Source: Mucilaginibacter sp. L196 (lineage in GTDB: Bacteria; Bacteroidota; Bacteroidia; Sphingobacteriales; Sphingobacteriaceae). From it: 64,000 nt of DNA. The notes below the pieces were generated by a model, which was not told the DNA's origin, did no database searches, and saw only the letters and a list, made by a program, of their open reading frames with translations. Shown here piece after piece: positions 7,630 through 16,388 of the stretch (position 1 is its first letter; every line of letters starts with the position of its first letter). A program made the position numbers and the translations under genes. The stretch spans positions 433,749 through 497,748 of the forward strand of contig NZ_LMUO01000015.1 of NCBI RefSeq assembly GCF_009765905.1. The letters run 5' to 3'.

Positions 7630-8265
7630 ATGATCATTCTTATAGGCAACCAAAAAGGTGGCGCAGGGAAAAGTACGCTCACGCTGCTGCTGGCGAATTA
7701 CCTTACCACTATCCATCAGCATCCAGTTACTATATTGGACATGGATTACCAGCAATCTATCGCGGCCAAAGCAGAAAAAGCAAAAATACTGGAGAATGAA
7801 CCACTTTATGACGTGGTGCCCACCGACCTGAAACAATTCCCGGATCTGCTACAGGTCATCAGCAAAAAGAAAAAGGATATCGCCATTTTAGACATGCCGG
7901 GCAAGATGGATGACGATGGCCTGATCCCTGCAATCGCCGCAGCCGACTTTATCATATGCCCTTTTGCTTATGACGAGTTTACGGTGGACTCAACCATCCT
8001 TTTTGCCATGGTGGTGCGCCGGATCAATAACCATGCTCCAATGATCTTTATTCCTAACCGGATCAAACAAACAGTTAAATATGAAACCCAAGCCGAGGTG
8101 GAAAAGGTGATACGTCAATTTGGCCCCATCATTCCAAGCCTTCCCGACAGGATTGACTTCCAGCGCATCAGCACTTTTCAAACCCCGTTGATCCTGTATC
8201 CGGTTGTATTGCCGACACTCAATTTTATCTATGAACAATACCTGTTTAAAAAGGAGGCCATATGA
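7630..8265 (+). CDS. traA: ParA/MinD-type ATPase, TraA of the transfer operon
   Basis: 211 residues, with a deviant Walker A 'GNQKGGAGKSTL' at residues 6-17 and Walker B-like 'DIAILDMPGKMDDDG' (~87-101). This is the ParA-family ATPase that opens Bacteroidetes tra operons (TraA). Likely roles are element partitioning or organising the transfer apparatus. It overlaps the next gene by 4 bp (ATGA). Confidence 0.8.
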   Translation: MIILIGNQKGGAGKSTLTLLLANYLTTIHQHPVTILDMDYQQSIAAKAEKAKILENEPLYDVVPTDLKQFPDLLQVISKKKKDIAILDMPGKMDDDGLIPAIAAADFIICPFAYDEFTVDSTILFAMVVRRINNHAPMIFIPNRIKQTVKYETQAEVEKVIRQFGPIIPSLPDRIDFQRISTFQTPLILYPVVLPTLNFIYEQYLFKKEAI

Positions 8266-8651
8266 CTAAAATACGATCATTAGCCGACGAACTGAGGGAA
8301 AAAATGCGCCAGCAACCCGGCATCGAAGAACCCGAAACGGAAAAGCAAAGTCAACCCAACGCTAACAATCAGGATAAACCCCTCAAGAAGAAAGCCGGTA
8401 AGCCGCCACCCGAAAAACCGCCAGTAGAGCTGGAAACCTTATTTGCCGAACTGACCGCCTACGAATTAACCGGAAATGAAAAACTATTGATCCGGTTGGA
8501 TGGCCGCACGGTCTTTATGCTCAAGCAACTTAAAGTGACTAAAAGCATCGACATGAACAAATTGATCGCTTACAGCCTCGACAGCTTTTTTAAAGAGCGC
8601 CCCGAATTAATTAATTACATCAAAGCATCCCTGCAAACCATTGAATTATGA
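8262..8651 (+). CDS. TraB-like protein (DUF3408-type)
   Basis: 129 residues. A Pro/Lys-rich disordered N-terminal half is followed by a helical C-terminal domain ('LDGRTVFMLKQLKVTKSIDM', 'LIAYSLDSFFKERPELINY'). Position directly after ParA and this layout match the small DUF3408-type proteins of Bacteroidetes conjugative transposons. A strong AAAAGGAGG precedes the ATG. Both ends overlap the neighbours by 4 bp, showing tight coupling. Possibly a ParB-like DNA-binding partner of ParA; that is inference. Confidence 0.6.
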   Translation: MTKIRSLADELREKMRQQPGIEEPETEKQSQPNANNQDKPLKKKAGKPPPEKPPVELETLFAELTAYELTGNEKLLIRLDGRTVFMLKQLKVTKSIDMNKLIAYSLDSFFKERPELINYIKASLQTIEL

Positions 8652-8989
8652 ACTGGAACCATTTTATACTATTGCTCATTGGCATTTACCTGGGCTATTA
8701 CGCCGTCAACATTTTAGCCGACCTATACCTGAAACAGAAAGCACCCGGCGGAGAAACTGATCAGGATATCCTGTTTTTTTCCGAAGAGTCCCAGCCCGAA
8801 ATTATTGTCTATGATGACGAGCCTGAGCAGGTGGTAAACCCTGCTACGGCACTCCGACAGGGGGCAGAGGAAACTGCACCAACTTATCCTTCACCTGTAT
8901 TAGAATCAACAGGTGCGGTCAGCCTAAAAGAACTGATCAAGGTCGCACAGGCAGGTCTGCTGCAATACACCAAGGCAATACCCTATTGA
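8648..8989 (+). CDS. Small membrane-anchored transfer protein (TraC/TraD position)
   Basis: 113 residues: one N-terminal membrane span (about residues 5-24) and an acidic soluble tail. No catalytic motif. It is transcribed within the tra operon between the TraB-like gene and the DUF4134 genes, the place held by small TraC/TraD proteins in CTnDOT-type elements. The match is by position and layout only. Confidence 0.5.
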   Translation: MNWNHFILLLIGIYLGYYAVNILADLYLKQKAPGGETDQDILFFSEESQPEIIVYDDEPEQVVNPATALRQGAEETAPTYPSPVLESTGAVSLKELIKVAQAGLLQYTKAIPY

Positions 8990-8990
8990 C

Positions 8991-9320
8991 ATGAAAAATC
9001 AATCATTGATTTTAAAGACAGCACTCGCTGTCTTTTTTTTTGCCTTCACTTTTAAGGCGTACGCCCAAGACCCGCCCGGTATCGATGATTTTAACCAGGC
9101 AACGCAGCAACTCCACAGTGTGTATTTCAGCCTTTCAGATTTGGTACTGGTAATCGGTGCGCTAACTGGTATCATCGGCGGTTTGCGGGTCTACACCAAC
9201 TGGCAGATTAGAGGCCATCGGCACCATCATCCGATTGATGCCCAGGTTATCGGCTGGTTCGGTTCCTGCCTGTTTTTGATACTCGCAGGCATCTTCATCA
9301 AAGCCCTTTACGGGATTTAA
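8991..9320 (+). CDS. traE: DUF4134 (TraE-like) membrane protein, copy 1
   Basis: 109 residues: signal-peptide-like N-terminus (cleavage after 'AYAQ'), then two hydrophobic segments containing 'VIGALTGIIGGLRVYTNWQ' and 'GWFGSCLFLILAGIFIKALY'. These are the DUF4134 landmarks. TraE-type proteins resemble VirB2/pilin-like subunits of the transfer channel. A second copy follows directly. This copy carries a His-rich linker (RGHRHHH) in place of the acidic 'GDQDINKE' of copy 2. Confidence 0.75.
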   Translation: MKNQSLILKTALAVFFFAFTFKAYAQDPPGIDDFNQATQQLHSVYFSLSDLVLVIGALTGIIGGLRVYTNWQIRGHRHHHPIDAQVIGWFGSCLFLILAGIFIKALYGI

Positions 9321-9363
9321 CAATCCATCATTTTTTTATTCACCCTTTTATTTTTTAAGTTTT

Positions 9364-9678
9364 ATGACAGTAAAAAACAAGAAACTGTTAGCAGTAGCTG
9401 CGTCCGTAACTTTGGCAGCACAGGGCGCATTCGCGCAAACCGGAGGCGGTACGACTGGCATCAATGCCGCCACTTCATCCCTTACCAGTTATGTAGACCC
9501 CGTTTCGACACTTTGCCTCGCCATCGGTGCCGTAGTTGGTATTATCGGCGGCGTCCGGGTTTACATCAAGTGGAACTCAGGGGATCAGGACATCAACAAG
9601 GAAATCATGGGTTGGGGCGGATCTTGCCTTTTCCTGGTTTTGGTTTCTGTAGTCATCAAGGCCTTTTTCGGGGTATGA
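9364..9678 (+). CDS. traE: DUF4134 (TraE-like) membrane protein, copy 2
   Basis: 104 residues, paralogous to the preceding gene: 'AIGAVVGIIGGVRVYIKWN' and 'GWGGSCLFLVLVSVVIKAFF' line up with copy 1. Signal peptide ending 'GAFAQ'. This is the more canonical TraE by sequence. Its TGA overlaps the traF ATG by 3 bp in ATGATG, so traF is translationally coupled. Confidence 0.8.
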   Translation: MTVKNKKLLAVAASVTLAAQGAFAQTGGGTTGINAATSSLTSYVDPVSTLCLAIGAVVGIIGGVRVYIKWNSGDQDINKEIMGWGGSCLFLVLVSVVIKAFFGV

Positions 9679-9980
9679 TGCGCAAGTACGCAATTTATAA
9701 GGGGCTTCAAAAGCCCCTTATTTATCGAGGCTTCAAAGGCAAATTCATTGCCTGGGGAATCAGCTCGCTGGTTATTGGATTGGTTTCAGGTGGCTTAACT
9801 GGCGCACTAACCAGCATGTATTTAGGCGGTGCCGTTACTATCATCACCATTGCAGGCGGACTCTTTTACACTTTCCAAAAACAGAAAGGGGGCCTCCACT
9901 CCAAGTCACGCCATAAAGGCGTTTTTGTTCACCCCGTCAATTTTCAATTCCATGGCATCCCATCAGAAAAACTCCTTTGA
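9675..9980 (+). CDS. traF: DUF4133 (TraF-like) membrane protein
   Basis: 101 residues from ATG 9675 (or 9678); both overlap the traE stop. The opening 'YAIYKGLQKPLIYRGFKGK' is typical of DUF4133, followed by two membrane segments. This is the small VirB3-like component that precedes the TraG ATPase in Bacteroidetes transfer operons. The last 29 bp overlap the preferred traG start. Confidence 0.75.
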   Translation: MMRKYAIYKGLQKPLIYRGFKGKFIAWGISSLVIGLVSGGLTGALTSMYLGGAVTIITIAGGLFYTFQKQKGGLHSKSRHKGVFVHPVNFQFHGIPSEKLL

Positions 9981-12411
9981 ACTGCCGTATGCGGGAATAG
10001 ACCATCATAACGGGTTAAGCTTGTTATATGGTTTGCGCGGCGATTATTCAGTTATTTTTAAAATTCAAAATCCGGTACTGCAATATGCAGCCGACCCGGA
10101 CGGCTACAACAGTTATCACGGGCTACTACTTAACCTGGTTAAGATTTTAGGCGAGGGTTATATTATACAGAAACAGGATGTTTTTTGCCGGAAACAATAC
10201 CAAGGCAAACCCGCTGCGGAATTTTTGCAGGAGAAATATCACGAGCATTTCGAGGGACGGGAATATACCGCTATTTATACTTACATCATTATTACCCGAC
10301 AGATCAAGCGCAATGCTTTTTATGTTTTCGATCACAAAGCACTTAATGAGTTTAAACAGGCGGTGCTTAAAACAAACGACTTGTTATCGGGCGCTGGCCT
10401 TCAGCCCATCTTATTAGAAGAAAAAGACATTCAACATTATGTCAAACGCATATTGGGTATGTCGTTTTCCAGTGACCTGATCACCCTTGACAATCTGCTT
10501 TCTCTTGACCAGGAACTCAAAATGGGTGGCCGCACAATTCGCAGTATCAGCCTGATCGATACCGACCTGATAGATTTGCCGGAGCAAGTCGCTACCTATA
10601 CTGAAAAGCAGGAAGGCCAAACCAAAAGTACGCTGCCGGTGGACAATTTTAGTTTCCTGCACACCGTGCCCGGTTACGATTGCATCATCTTTAACCAGGT
10701 ACTGGAAATTCCGCAGCAACGGGTAACGCTGAATAAGCTGGAATTGAAACGCAAGCGCCATTCAGGCGTACCTGACCCTGCGAATAATCTATGCGTCGAA
10801 GACATCGATCAGTTACTGGCCGATGTAGCCAGGGATAACCAGTTACTGGTAAACGCCCATTTCAATATTATGGTTTGCGCCCAGGATGACAAAATAAGCC
10901 GGGCGGCAAATTATATCGAGGCCGCCCTGTTTCAGCAAGGAATTATCCCATCCAAAAACGCTTATAATCAAATGGAACTTTACCGCTCCGTTTTACCGGG
11001 TAACGCGGTCGAATTGCAGAAGTATGACTGGTTCCTGACCACATCCGATGCTGCCCTTTGCTTTTTTTTCAAGGAAGCCCTGCTGACCGATGACCCCTCC
11101 GATTTTTTGGTAAGGTTCACTGACCGGCAGGGCATACCAGTAGCCATTGACCCCTCAGACCTGCCCATGCGGCAAAATAGGATCAGCGCAAGAAACCGCT
11201 TTTGTTTAGGTCCCAGCGGCTCGGGTAAATCGTACTTCATCAATTCCCTGACTGAGCAATACCTCCTGTATAACATGGACGTGGTGATCGTGGATACCGG
11301 GCATTCTTATTCAGGCTTATGCAATTATTACAACGGCAAATACATTACTTATACTGATAAAAAGCCCATTACGATGAACCCCTTCCAGATCACGGAAGCG
11401 GAATATAATATCGAGAAAAAGGACTTTTTGGTCACCCTTATCAGCCTGTTATGGAAAGGTGCCGAGGGTAGTATTTCTTCGGTGGAAAGGGATGTGATTT
11501 CCAACGTGATCAGTGCTTATTATAGCTATGGGTTTGGAGAAGTAGATTATCCGTTTTGTTTTAATACCTTTTATGATTTTGCCCTAAGCAAAATACCACA
11601 GATCAAGCAGGAAGAACGCATTCCGTTTGATGTGGATGAGTTTCGTTATGTGTTAAAGAAGTTTTCCAAAGGCGGCGAATTTCAAAGCATACTTAACGAG
11701 GCGGCAGACCAGTCCCTGTTTACCGAGCGGTTTATAGTCTTCGAAATAGATTCTATAAAGGAAAACCGCATTTTATTCCCCATTGTCACGCTCATTATTA
11801 TGGATGTTTTCATCCAGAAAATGCGTTACCGTTCCGATCATCGCAAATGCCTGATCGTGGAGGAAGCATGGAAAGCCATTGCATCGCCATTAATGGCAGG
11901 TTATCTATTGTACTTGTACAAAACGGTTCGCAAGTTTTGGGGAGAGGCAATAGTGGTTACCCAGGAGCTCGGTGACATTTTAGGGAACGCGGTAGTAAAG
12001 GACAGTATATTAAGTAATTCAGACACTATTATGCTGCTGGATCAATCCCGGTTTAAGGACAACTACCAGGAGATCGCCAAATTGTTATCCCTGTCTGAAA
12101 CAGAACAAAAGAAAATCTTCACCATCAACCAGTTGGATAACAAGGATGGCCGGGGAAAATTCAAAGAGGTCTATATCCGCAGGGGAAATACAGGCGAGGT
12201 TTATGGTGTAGAGGTATCCATCTTCCAGTATCTGACCTATACCACCGAAAAGCCGGAGAAAAGTGCGGTAGAAAAATACGTAGCGATTTTCCATGATTAT
12301 CCCGCAGCATTAACCGCCTTTGTAAATGACCTGCAAACATCAGGTCTGAAGCTGGAAGCTTTTGTAAAACAAGTGAATAAGCACGGGCCGCTAACTCAAA
12401 ATGCGGCTTAA
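9952..12411 (+). CDS. traG: TraG-family conjugation ATPase (VirB4-like)
   Basis: About 819 residues from ATG 9952 (MASHQKNSFELPY...). The extension to 9829 would lie inside traF and reads unlike the family. Walker A 'FCLGPSGSGKSYFIN' sits near residues 419-433 and Walker B 'KCLIVEEAWKAI' near 632-643. This is the cytoplasmic VirB4-type ATPase that powers assembly of the type IV secretion channel. Length and order fit TraG of CTnDOT-like elements. It starts inside the end of traF and is followed 17 bp later by the first TraI-like gene. Confidence 0.85.
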   Translation: MASHQKNSFELPYAGIDHHNGLSLLYGLRGDYSVIFKIQNPVLQYAADPDGYNSYHGLLLNLVKILGEGYIIQKQDVFCRKQYQGKPAAEFLQEKYHEHFEGREYTAIYTYIIITRQIKRNAFYVFDHKALNEFKQAVLKTNDLLSGAGLQPILLEEKDIQHYVKRILGMSFSSDLITLDNLLSLDQELKMGGRTIRSISLIDTDLIDLPEQVATYTEKQEGQTKSTLPVDNFSFLHTVPGYDCIIFNQVLEIPQQRVTLNKLELKRKRHSGVPDPANNLCVEDIDQLLADVARDNQLLVNAHFNIMVCAQDDKISRAANYIEAALFQQGIIPSKNAYNQMELYRSVLPGNAVELQKYDWFLTTSDAALCFFFKEALLTDDPSDFLVRFTDRQGIPVAIDPSDLPMRQNRISARNRFCLGPSGSGKSYFINSLTEQYLLYNMDVVIVDTGHSYSGLCNYYNGKYITYTDKKPITMNPFQITEAEYNIEKKDFLVTLISLLWKGAEGSISSVERDVISNVISAYYSYGFGEVDYPFCFNTFYDFALSKIPQIKQEERIPFDVDEFRYVLKKFSKGGEFQSILNEAADQSLFTERFIVFEIDSIKENRILFPIVTLIIMDVFIQKMRYRSDHRKCLIVEEAWKAIASPLMAGYLLYLYKTVRKFWGEAIVVTQELGDILGNAVVKDSILSNSDTIMLLDQSRFKDNYQEIAKLLSLSETEQKKIFTINQLDNKDGRGKFKEVYIRRGNTGEVYGVEVSIFQYLTYTTEKPEKSAVEKYVAIFHDYPAALTAFVNDLQTSGLKLEAFVKQVNKHGPLTQNAA

Positions 12412-12428
12412 CCATTAAACTCAAAACT

Positions 12429-13097
12429 ATGAAATCTTTATTTTTCGTAATCATCCTTGCGGCAATTAGCGCCGCGAAAGTTTCAGCCCAGGCAGTCTAC
12501 GTCGACCCAACAACAGCGGCGGCAATGGCGGTGCATTCGGGCATCATCAACGGGCAGTTGAATACTACTACTAATAAATTAACGCTCATCCAAACCGGTC
12601 AGCTTGCCGTCACCGGCCAGTTAACCGCTGTTAATTCCTTACAAAAGGATATTTACAAAGGATTAAGTCAGGTGTCCTCCATCATGTCGAACCTATTGGC
12701 CATTAAGGATATTGCCGAGATCAGCAGCGACATTGTAACCGACGTCAATAAAGCGGCCACCCTTGCCCAAAGTGATCCGGTGTTATTGCTGTTTGCCCAA
12801 CAAGGGGCTACGGAATTTAAGACCAGGGCGACCGCTCTTTCAGCCGAGGTAAGCACCTTCATATTACAAGGCGGGCAGAGCAATTTAATGGATAGCGGTG
12901 AAAGAGCAAAGCTCCTAAACCGCATAGTCAGCGAATTATCCATTATCAGGGGCGTGGCTTATGGCATGTACCGAACGATGTATTATGCCAAAATGCGCGG
13001 TATCCTGAAATCACTGAATCCATACTCCGGGTTTATCAATATAGACCGGCAGATCGGCGATAACATCATCCAAAACTCCAAAACCCTGAAGCAATGA
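12429..13097 (+). CDS. TraI-like periplasmic transfer protein, paralogue 1
   Basis: 222 residues with a signal peptide ('AAKVSAQA'), then long helical segments. It shares 'KDIAEISSDIVTDVNKAATL', 'DPVLLLFAQQ', 'IVSELSIIRGVAYGMYRTMY' and 'NPYSGFINIDRQI' with the genes at 13094 and 13757. The position after traG and the VirB5-like helical secreted layout correspond to TraI (DUF4141-type) of CTnDOT. Probably a periplasmic or surface component of the channel. Overlaps the next gene by 4 bp. Confidence 0.55.
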   Translation: MKSLFFVIILAAISAAKVSAQAVYVDPTTAAAMAVHSGIINGQLNTTTNKLTLIQTGQLAVTGQLTAVNSLQKDIYKGLSQVSSIMSNLLAIKDIAEISSDIVTDVNKAATLAQSDPVLLLFAQQGATEFKTRATALSAEVSTFILQGGQSNLMDSGERAKLLNRIVSELSIIRGVAYGMYRTMYYAKMRGILKSLNPYSGFINIDRQIGDNIIQNSKTLKQ

Positions 13098-13750
13098 AAA
13101 ACCTGGTTTATTTAAGCCTCGGCCTGTTGCTGCTGGTAAAAATGGGTTATGCACAAACCAACGTGGAACTGATTGATCAGCTGGTTACCGAAAGCCAGTC
13201 AGAACACGACCGTCAAACAACCGCGCGAACGAACCAGGCAACCGTAACAGCCAACGAGGACGTGAACAAATCACAAATGACCACCCTGAAAACGACCTAC
13301 CGCAATATCCAAAGCCGCTTTCATACACTCGGCTTGGTGATTGATGCAGGTGAGATCGGGCTGGAAGCCGCTCCATTGGTCAACGAAATTGTCAGCCAAC
13401 AAAAACTAATTATAGCGCAATGTGAGGGCAATCCCATTTTGATCCTGCTTGCTGTTAATTCTGAAGCTGACCTTGCTGATCAGGCAACTCTTTTAACTGA
13501 ATATTGCGCCGGGCTGATTTTAAGTATTGGCGACGTAAATCAAATGAAGGCCAGTGACCGCAAGATGCTTTTCAGCTATGTGGTCAGCGAATTGCGCCGC
13601 ATCGACGGCGCATCGCGCGGTCTGCTAAACGCTATTATCAATTTTAACAATCAACTCCATTCCAAATCGGGCAACCCGTTCGGCAGTTTCATCAACCAGG
13701 ATAAAAATCTGGTAGATGACATTATGCGGAACGCCAAAGCCCTTAAATGA
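13094..13750 (+). CDS. TraI-like periplasmic transfer protein, paralogue 2
   Basis: 218 residues with signal peptide ending 'GYAQ'. The C-terminal half matches paralogues 1 and 3 ('VVSELRRIDGASRGLLNAII', 'NPFGSFINQDKNL'), whereas the central helices are more diverged ('GEIGLEAAPLVNEIVSQQKL'). The least similar of the three. Coupled to paralogue 1 by a 4-bp overlap. Function inferred from position only. Confidence 0.5.
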   Translation: MKNLVYLSLGLLLLVKMGYAQTNVELIDQLVTESQSEHDRQTTARTNQATVTANEDVNKSQMTTLKTTYRNIQSRFHTLGLVIDAGEIGLEAAPLVNEIVSQQKLIIAQCEGNPILILLAVNSEADLADQATLLTEYCAGLILSIGDVNQMKASDRKMLFSYVVSELRRIDGASRGLLNAIINFNNQLHSKSGNPFGSFINQDKNLVDDIMRNAKALK

Positions 13751-13756
13751 AAAATC

Positions 13757-14428
13757 ATGAAAAAACAATTATTGATCGGCCTAATCCTGTTCGTAACAGG
13801 CGGCCTGAAAACTTTCGCACAAACCATAATTTTTGATGCCCAGCATTTTGCCATCGTTAACGAGAACGGCCTGACGAGGGAAGCCGCAGAGAATACGCAC
13901 CAAAATTCACTTAGTAAAATCAAGCAGGATTTGGACAATATTAATCTTAACGTTAGTTCAGTGGTACTGGTACAGGATATGATCCACCAGTCTCTCGCTA
14001 CTGTTGATGGTACACTCAAAGACGGGCTGGCCGTTAAGCAGGTCGCCGAAATCATCAGTGACATCACGACGCAATGCACCCAGATCACAGACCTCGCCAA
14101 AGGCGATCCCTTACTCTTATTATTCGCCCAGCAAAATGCGGAGCAAATGAAAACGCGGGGCATCAACCTGGTATCCGAAGTGTCGTCCTTTATTTTAAAG
14201 GAGGGGGATAACGTATTGATGGATTATGAAAAACGCGATTTTTTATTGCGCAAGGTGATCCTTGATTTGCAGGTTATGCGGGCGCTTTCCTACAGTATTT
14301 ACAAAACCATGTATTTTGCTAAACTGAATGGCGTAATCAAATCAGCCGATCCTTTCCAGGGATTTATCAATCAGGACACCCACCTGGCCGACCAGCTATT
14401 ACTCCAGTATCAATTACTAAAACAATAA
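13757..14428 (+). CDS. TraI-like periplasmic transfer protein, paralogue 3
   Basis: 223 residues with signal peptide ('LKTFAQT'). Closest to paralogue 1: 'VKQVAEIISDITTQCTQITD', 'DPLLLLFAQQNAEQMKTRGI', 'LQVMRALSYSIYKTMYFAKL' and 'DPFQGFINQDTHLADQL'. Six bases follow paralogue 2, four precede the next gene. Three such genes in a row is unusual against the single TraI of CTnDOT. Confidence 0.5.
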   Translation: MKKQLLIGLILFVTGGLKTFAQTIIFDAQHFAIVNENGLTREAAENTHQNSLSKIKQDLDNINLNVSSVVLVQDMIHQSLATVDGTLKDGLAVKQVAEIISDITTQCTQITDLAKGDPLLLLFAQQNAEQMKTRGINLVSEVSSFILKEGDNVLMDYEKRDFLLRKVILDLQVMRALSYSIYKTMYFAKLNGVIKSADPFQGFINQDTHLADQLLLQYQLLKQ

Positions 14429-14432
14429 GCTT

Positions 14433-15221
14433 ATGATTAAAAAAACAGCCATCATAGCCATGCTATTGCTATGCCTGGGCAAATTCACCCGTGCCCAAAT
14501 GTATGTCAACGACCAATCAGTCCGTTACCAGCAGGAGCGCATGGTCTTTAAGCAATGGAATCAAAATGATTTTACCCCGACTCACGGTTTTCTTTGGCTC
14601 AACCCACTGTATTGGTTGACCTGGGCATGGTTCCCGGACTATCATAAAACCGATCTCCGTCCGCTCGGTCCGTCCGGCCCGCAGACCCAAAGACTGGCAC
14701 TTGTTGCCGCCATGCAGAACACCGACAATGCTTATAAATTACAGGCCGATACGCTGCGTAATACTGCTGTATCTGAAGCCGTCAATTATTCAGGACTGGT
14801 ATCCTCCGCCGATCCTTTGTGGCTTTTATATTACAGTAAGGAATTTAAGGATTTGCTCAACCAGCAGGATAGCCAGTTGCTTAGCGGCGTATCATCCAAA
14901 GTGCAAAGTTACCTTGTCAGCAGCGGAACTTACAGCTGGTACCTCGAACAATCTCACAGCCTTGCCGAAAGGCTCAACACGGCGCGAACGACGACACTTG
15001 ACCGGGGTTCACGGATAGTAACCTATTACCGTTTGCTGGCGGAATACCGGCGGCTGAATACCGCCTGGGCGACTAAAAAGCAGCAGGCAGGTACTTTCCT
15101 CGCGTTGAGCGAAAAGGCTAATAGTTTAAAATCGCCTGCCACAACACCCGTCACCATCCCGTCCGGTTATAAATCAGACCAGCAGATCGCGGACGAAATA
15201 TTAGCCAATTACAAACTTTAA
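14433..15221 (+). CDS. Secreted transfer-operon protein, possibly DUF5045-like
   Basis: 262 residues with a signal peptide (cleavage near 'FTRAQ'). A Trp-rich segment follows ('HGFLWLNPLYWLTWAWFPDY', ~51-70), then a helical C-terminus. The N-terminal 'RYQQERMVFKQW' and the Trp-rich block recall DUF5045-type proteins of Bacteroidetes tra operons, but I cannot confirm this. It lies between the TraI-like triplet and TraJ, 4 bp after the former and 10 bp before the latter. Probably a periplasmic structural part of the transfer channel. Confidence 0.5.
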   Translation: MIKKTAIIAMLLLCLGKFTRAQMYVNDQSVRYQQERMVFKQWNQNDFTPTHGFLWLNPLYWLTWAWFPDYHKTDLRPLGPSGPQTQRLALVAAMQNTDNAYKLQADTLRNTAVSEAVNYSGLVSSADPLWLLYYSKEFKDLLNQQDSQLLSGVSSKVQSYLVSSGTYSWYLEQSHSLAERLNTARTTTLDRGSRIVTYYRLLAEYRRLNTAWATKKQQAGTFLALSEKANSLKSPATTPVTIPSGYKSDQQIADEILANYKL

Positions 15222-15231
15222 CTCTTCATTT

Positions 15232-16323
15232 ATGCTCGGTATATTATTACAAGTCCAGCCGGTCAGCGTATCTGATTCGTTTAAGGACACCTTCAATTTT
15301 TTGCAAGGCAACGGGGTTTATGAAGACGGTATCATGCACTTTTTGCAGGCAATGAAAGCCAGCATTTGGGGGCAGTACGATACGTTCATCGCCGATGCCC
15401 AGGCGCTTGCTGCCATTTTTATTTTTTTTTTGTCGGGAGACAAGCAATTGGAGATCATGCCACTGCTACGGCCTTTCGGATTAGTCATGGTAATCCTTTG
15501 GTGGGGAACTTTCACGAAAGTAGTGGCCTTTCCAACGGACGTCATCGAAAGCAAAACCAACGCCCTGTTTAACGGCAGTGAAACCCAGTTAAACGACCTC
15601 CGGGTGCAACGGGCGCAATTAATGGTAACGGTAGCCGACTCGCTGATGAGTATGCAGGCCCAAACCGAAGTTGCCAGCAATGAGGCCACCACCTGGTACG
15701 GGAAAGCATGGGAATCCGTCACCTCCGCCGTCAAAGACGGATTTGCCCAAATATGGAACCCGATTATTGAATTAAGGAACCGGCTGCAGGTCGGGCTTCA
15801 GCTACTGGTCACGTCTCTGTTGGAAACATGTGCTATCTGGATATTACGAATATGTGTTTACATCATATTCTTTATACAGATCATATTTTCAACAATACTG
15901 ATTATTCTCGGGCCATTTTCTGTCGCGGTCAGCATTATGCCCGCTTTTCGGGATTCGTTCACCACCTGGGTCGCCCGGTTTATATCGGTCAACCTGTACA
16001 GCGGAATAGCTTACCTCGTGCTCTATATCGCCACACAATTTCAGCAGTTTGCCATGGAAGCTGAAATTACCCGTTTCCAGCAATTACTGGATACTTCGGC
16101 GGGAAACTCAATGGAAAAGTTAGGCTGGTTTGCCTCCAACGGTATTTTATCCTTTGGAATGGTCATAGTAACCTTTTTGATAGGTGGCTTAACCATGTTG
16201 ACAGTACCAAGCATATCCACCTGGATAGTGTCGACATCAGGTATTACCTCGGCAGCTTCTACAATGGGACGCGGTGCTTCCAGCCTCGGTGCGACAGTTA
16301 CACGTATGATCGCCAAGATTTAA
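15232..16323 (+). CDS. traJ: TraJ, VirB6/TrbL-like inner-membrane channel protein
   Basis: 363 residues with several strongly hydrophobic segments: near 60-75, 82-100, 185-235 ('ICVYIIFFIQIIFSTILIIL'), 243-262 and 300-325. A soluble region occupies ~100-180. This is the polytopic core of Bacteroidetes transfer systems. The C-terminus is Ser/Thr/Gly-rich. A rho-independent terminator follows, so expression of traK-N may need read-through or its own promoter. Confidence 0.8.
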   Translation: MLGILLQVQPVSVSDSFKDTFNFLQGNGVYEDGIMHFLQAMKASIWGQYDTFIADAQALAAIFIFFLSGDKQLEIMPLLRPFGLVMVILWWGTFTKVVAFPTDVIESKTNALFNGSETQLNDLRVQRAQLMVTVADSLMSMQAQTEVASNEATTWYGKAWESVTSAVKDGFAQIWNPIIELRNRLQVGLQLLVTSLLETCAIWILRICVYIIFFIQIIFSTILIILGPFSVAVSIMPAFRDSFTTWVARFISVNLYSGIAYLVLYIATQFQQFAMEAEITRFQQLLDTSAGNSMEKLGWFASNGILSFGMVIVTFLIGGLTMLTVPSISTWIVSTSGITSAASTMGRGASSLGATVTRMIAKI

Positions 16324-16342
16324 TAACCTTTTTTTAACCATT

Positions 16343-16373
16343 AAAAAGCTGCCCCAACAAGGCGGCTTTTTTT
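16343..16373 (+). terminator. Terminator between traJ and traK
   Basis: AAAAAGCTGCC pairs with GGCGGCTTTTT (one G-T pair) round a seven-base loop, followed by further T. It lies inside the otherwise continuous tra operon. Confidence 0.75.
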
Positions 16374-16388
16374 ATTTCCAAGCCCATT

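Noticed and set aside
13651..14166. 171-codon minus-strand frame opposite the TraI-like genes
   Set aside because: Antisense to two clearly real signal-peptide genes; composition (Ser/Cys/Arg-rich) is that of a shadow frame.
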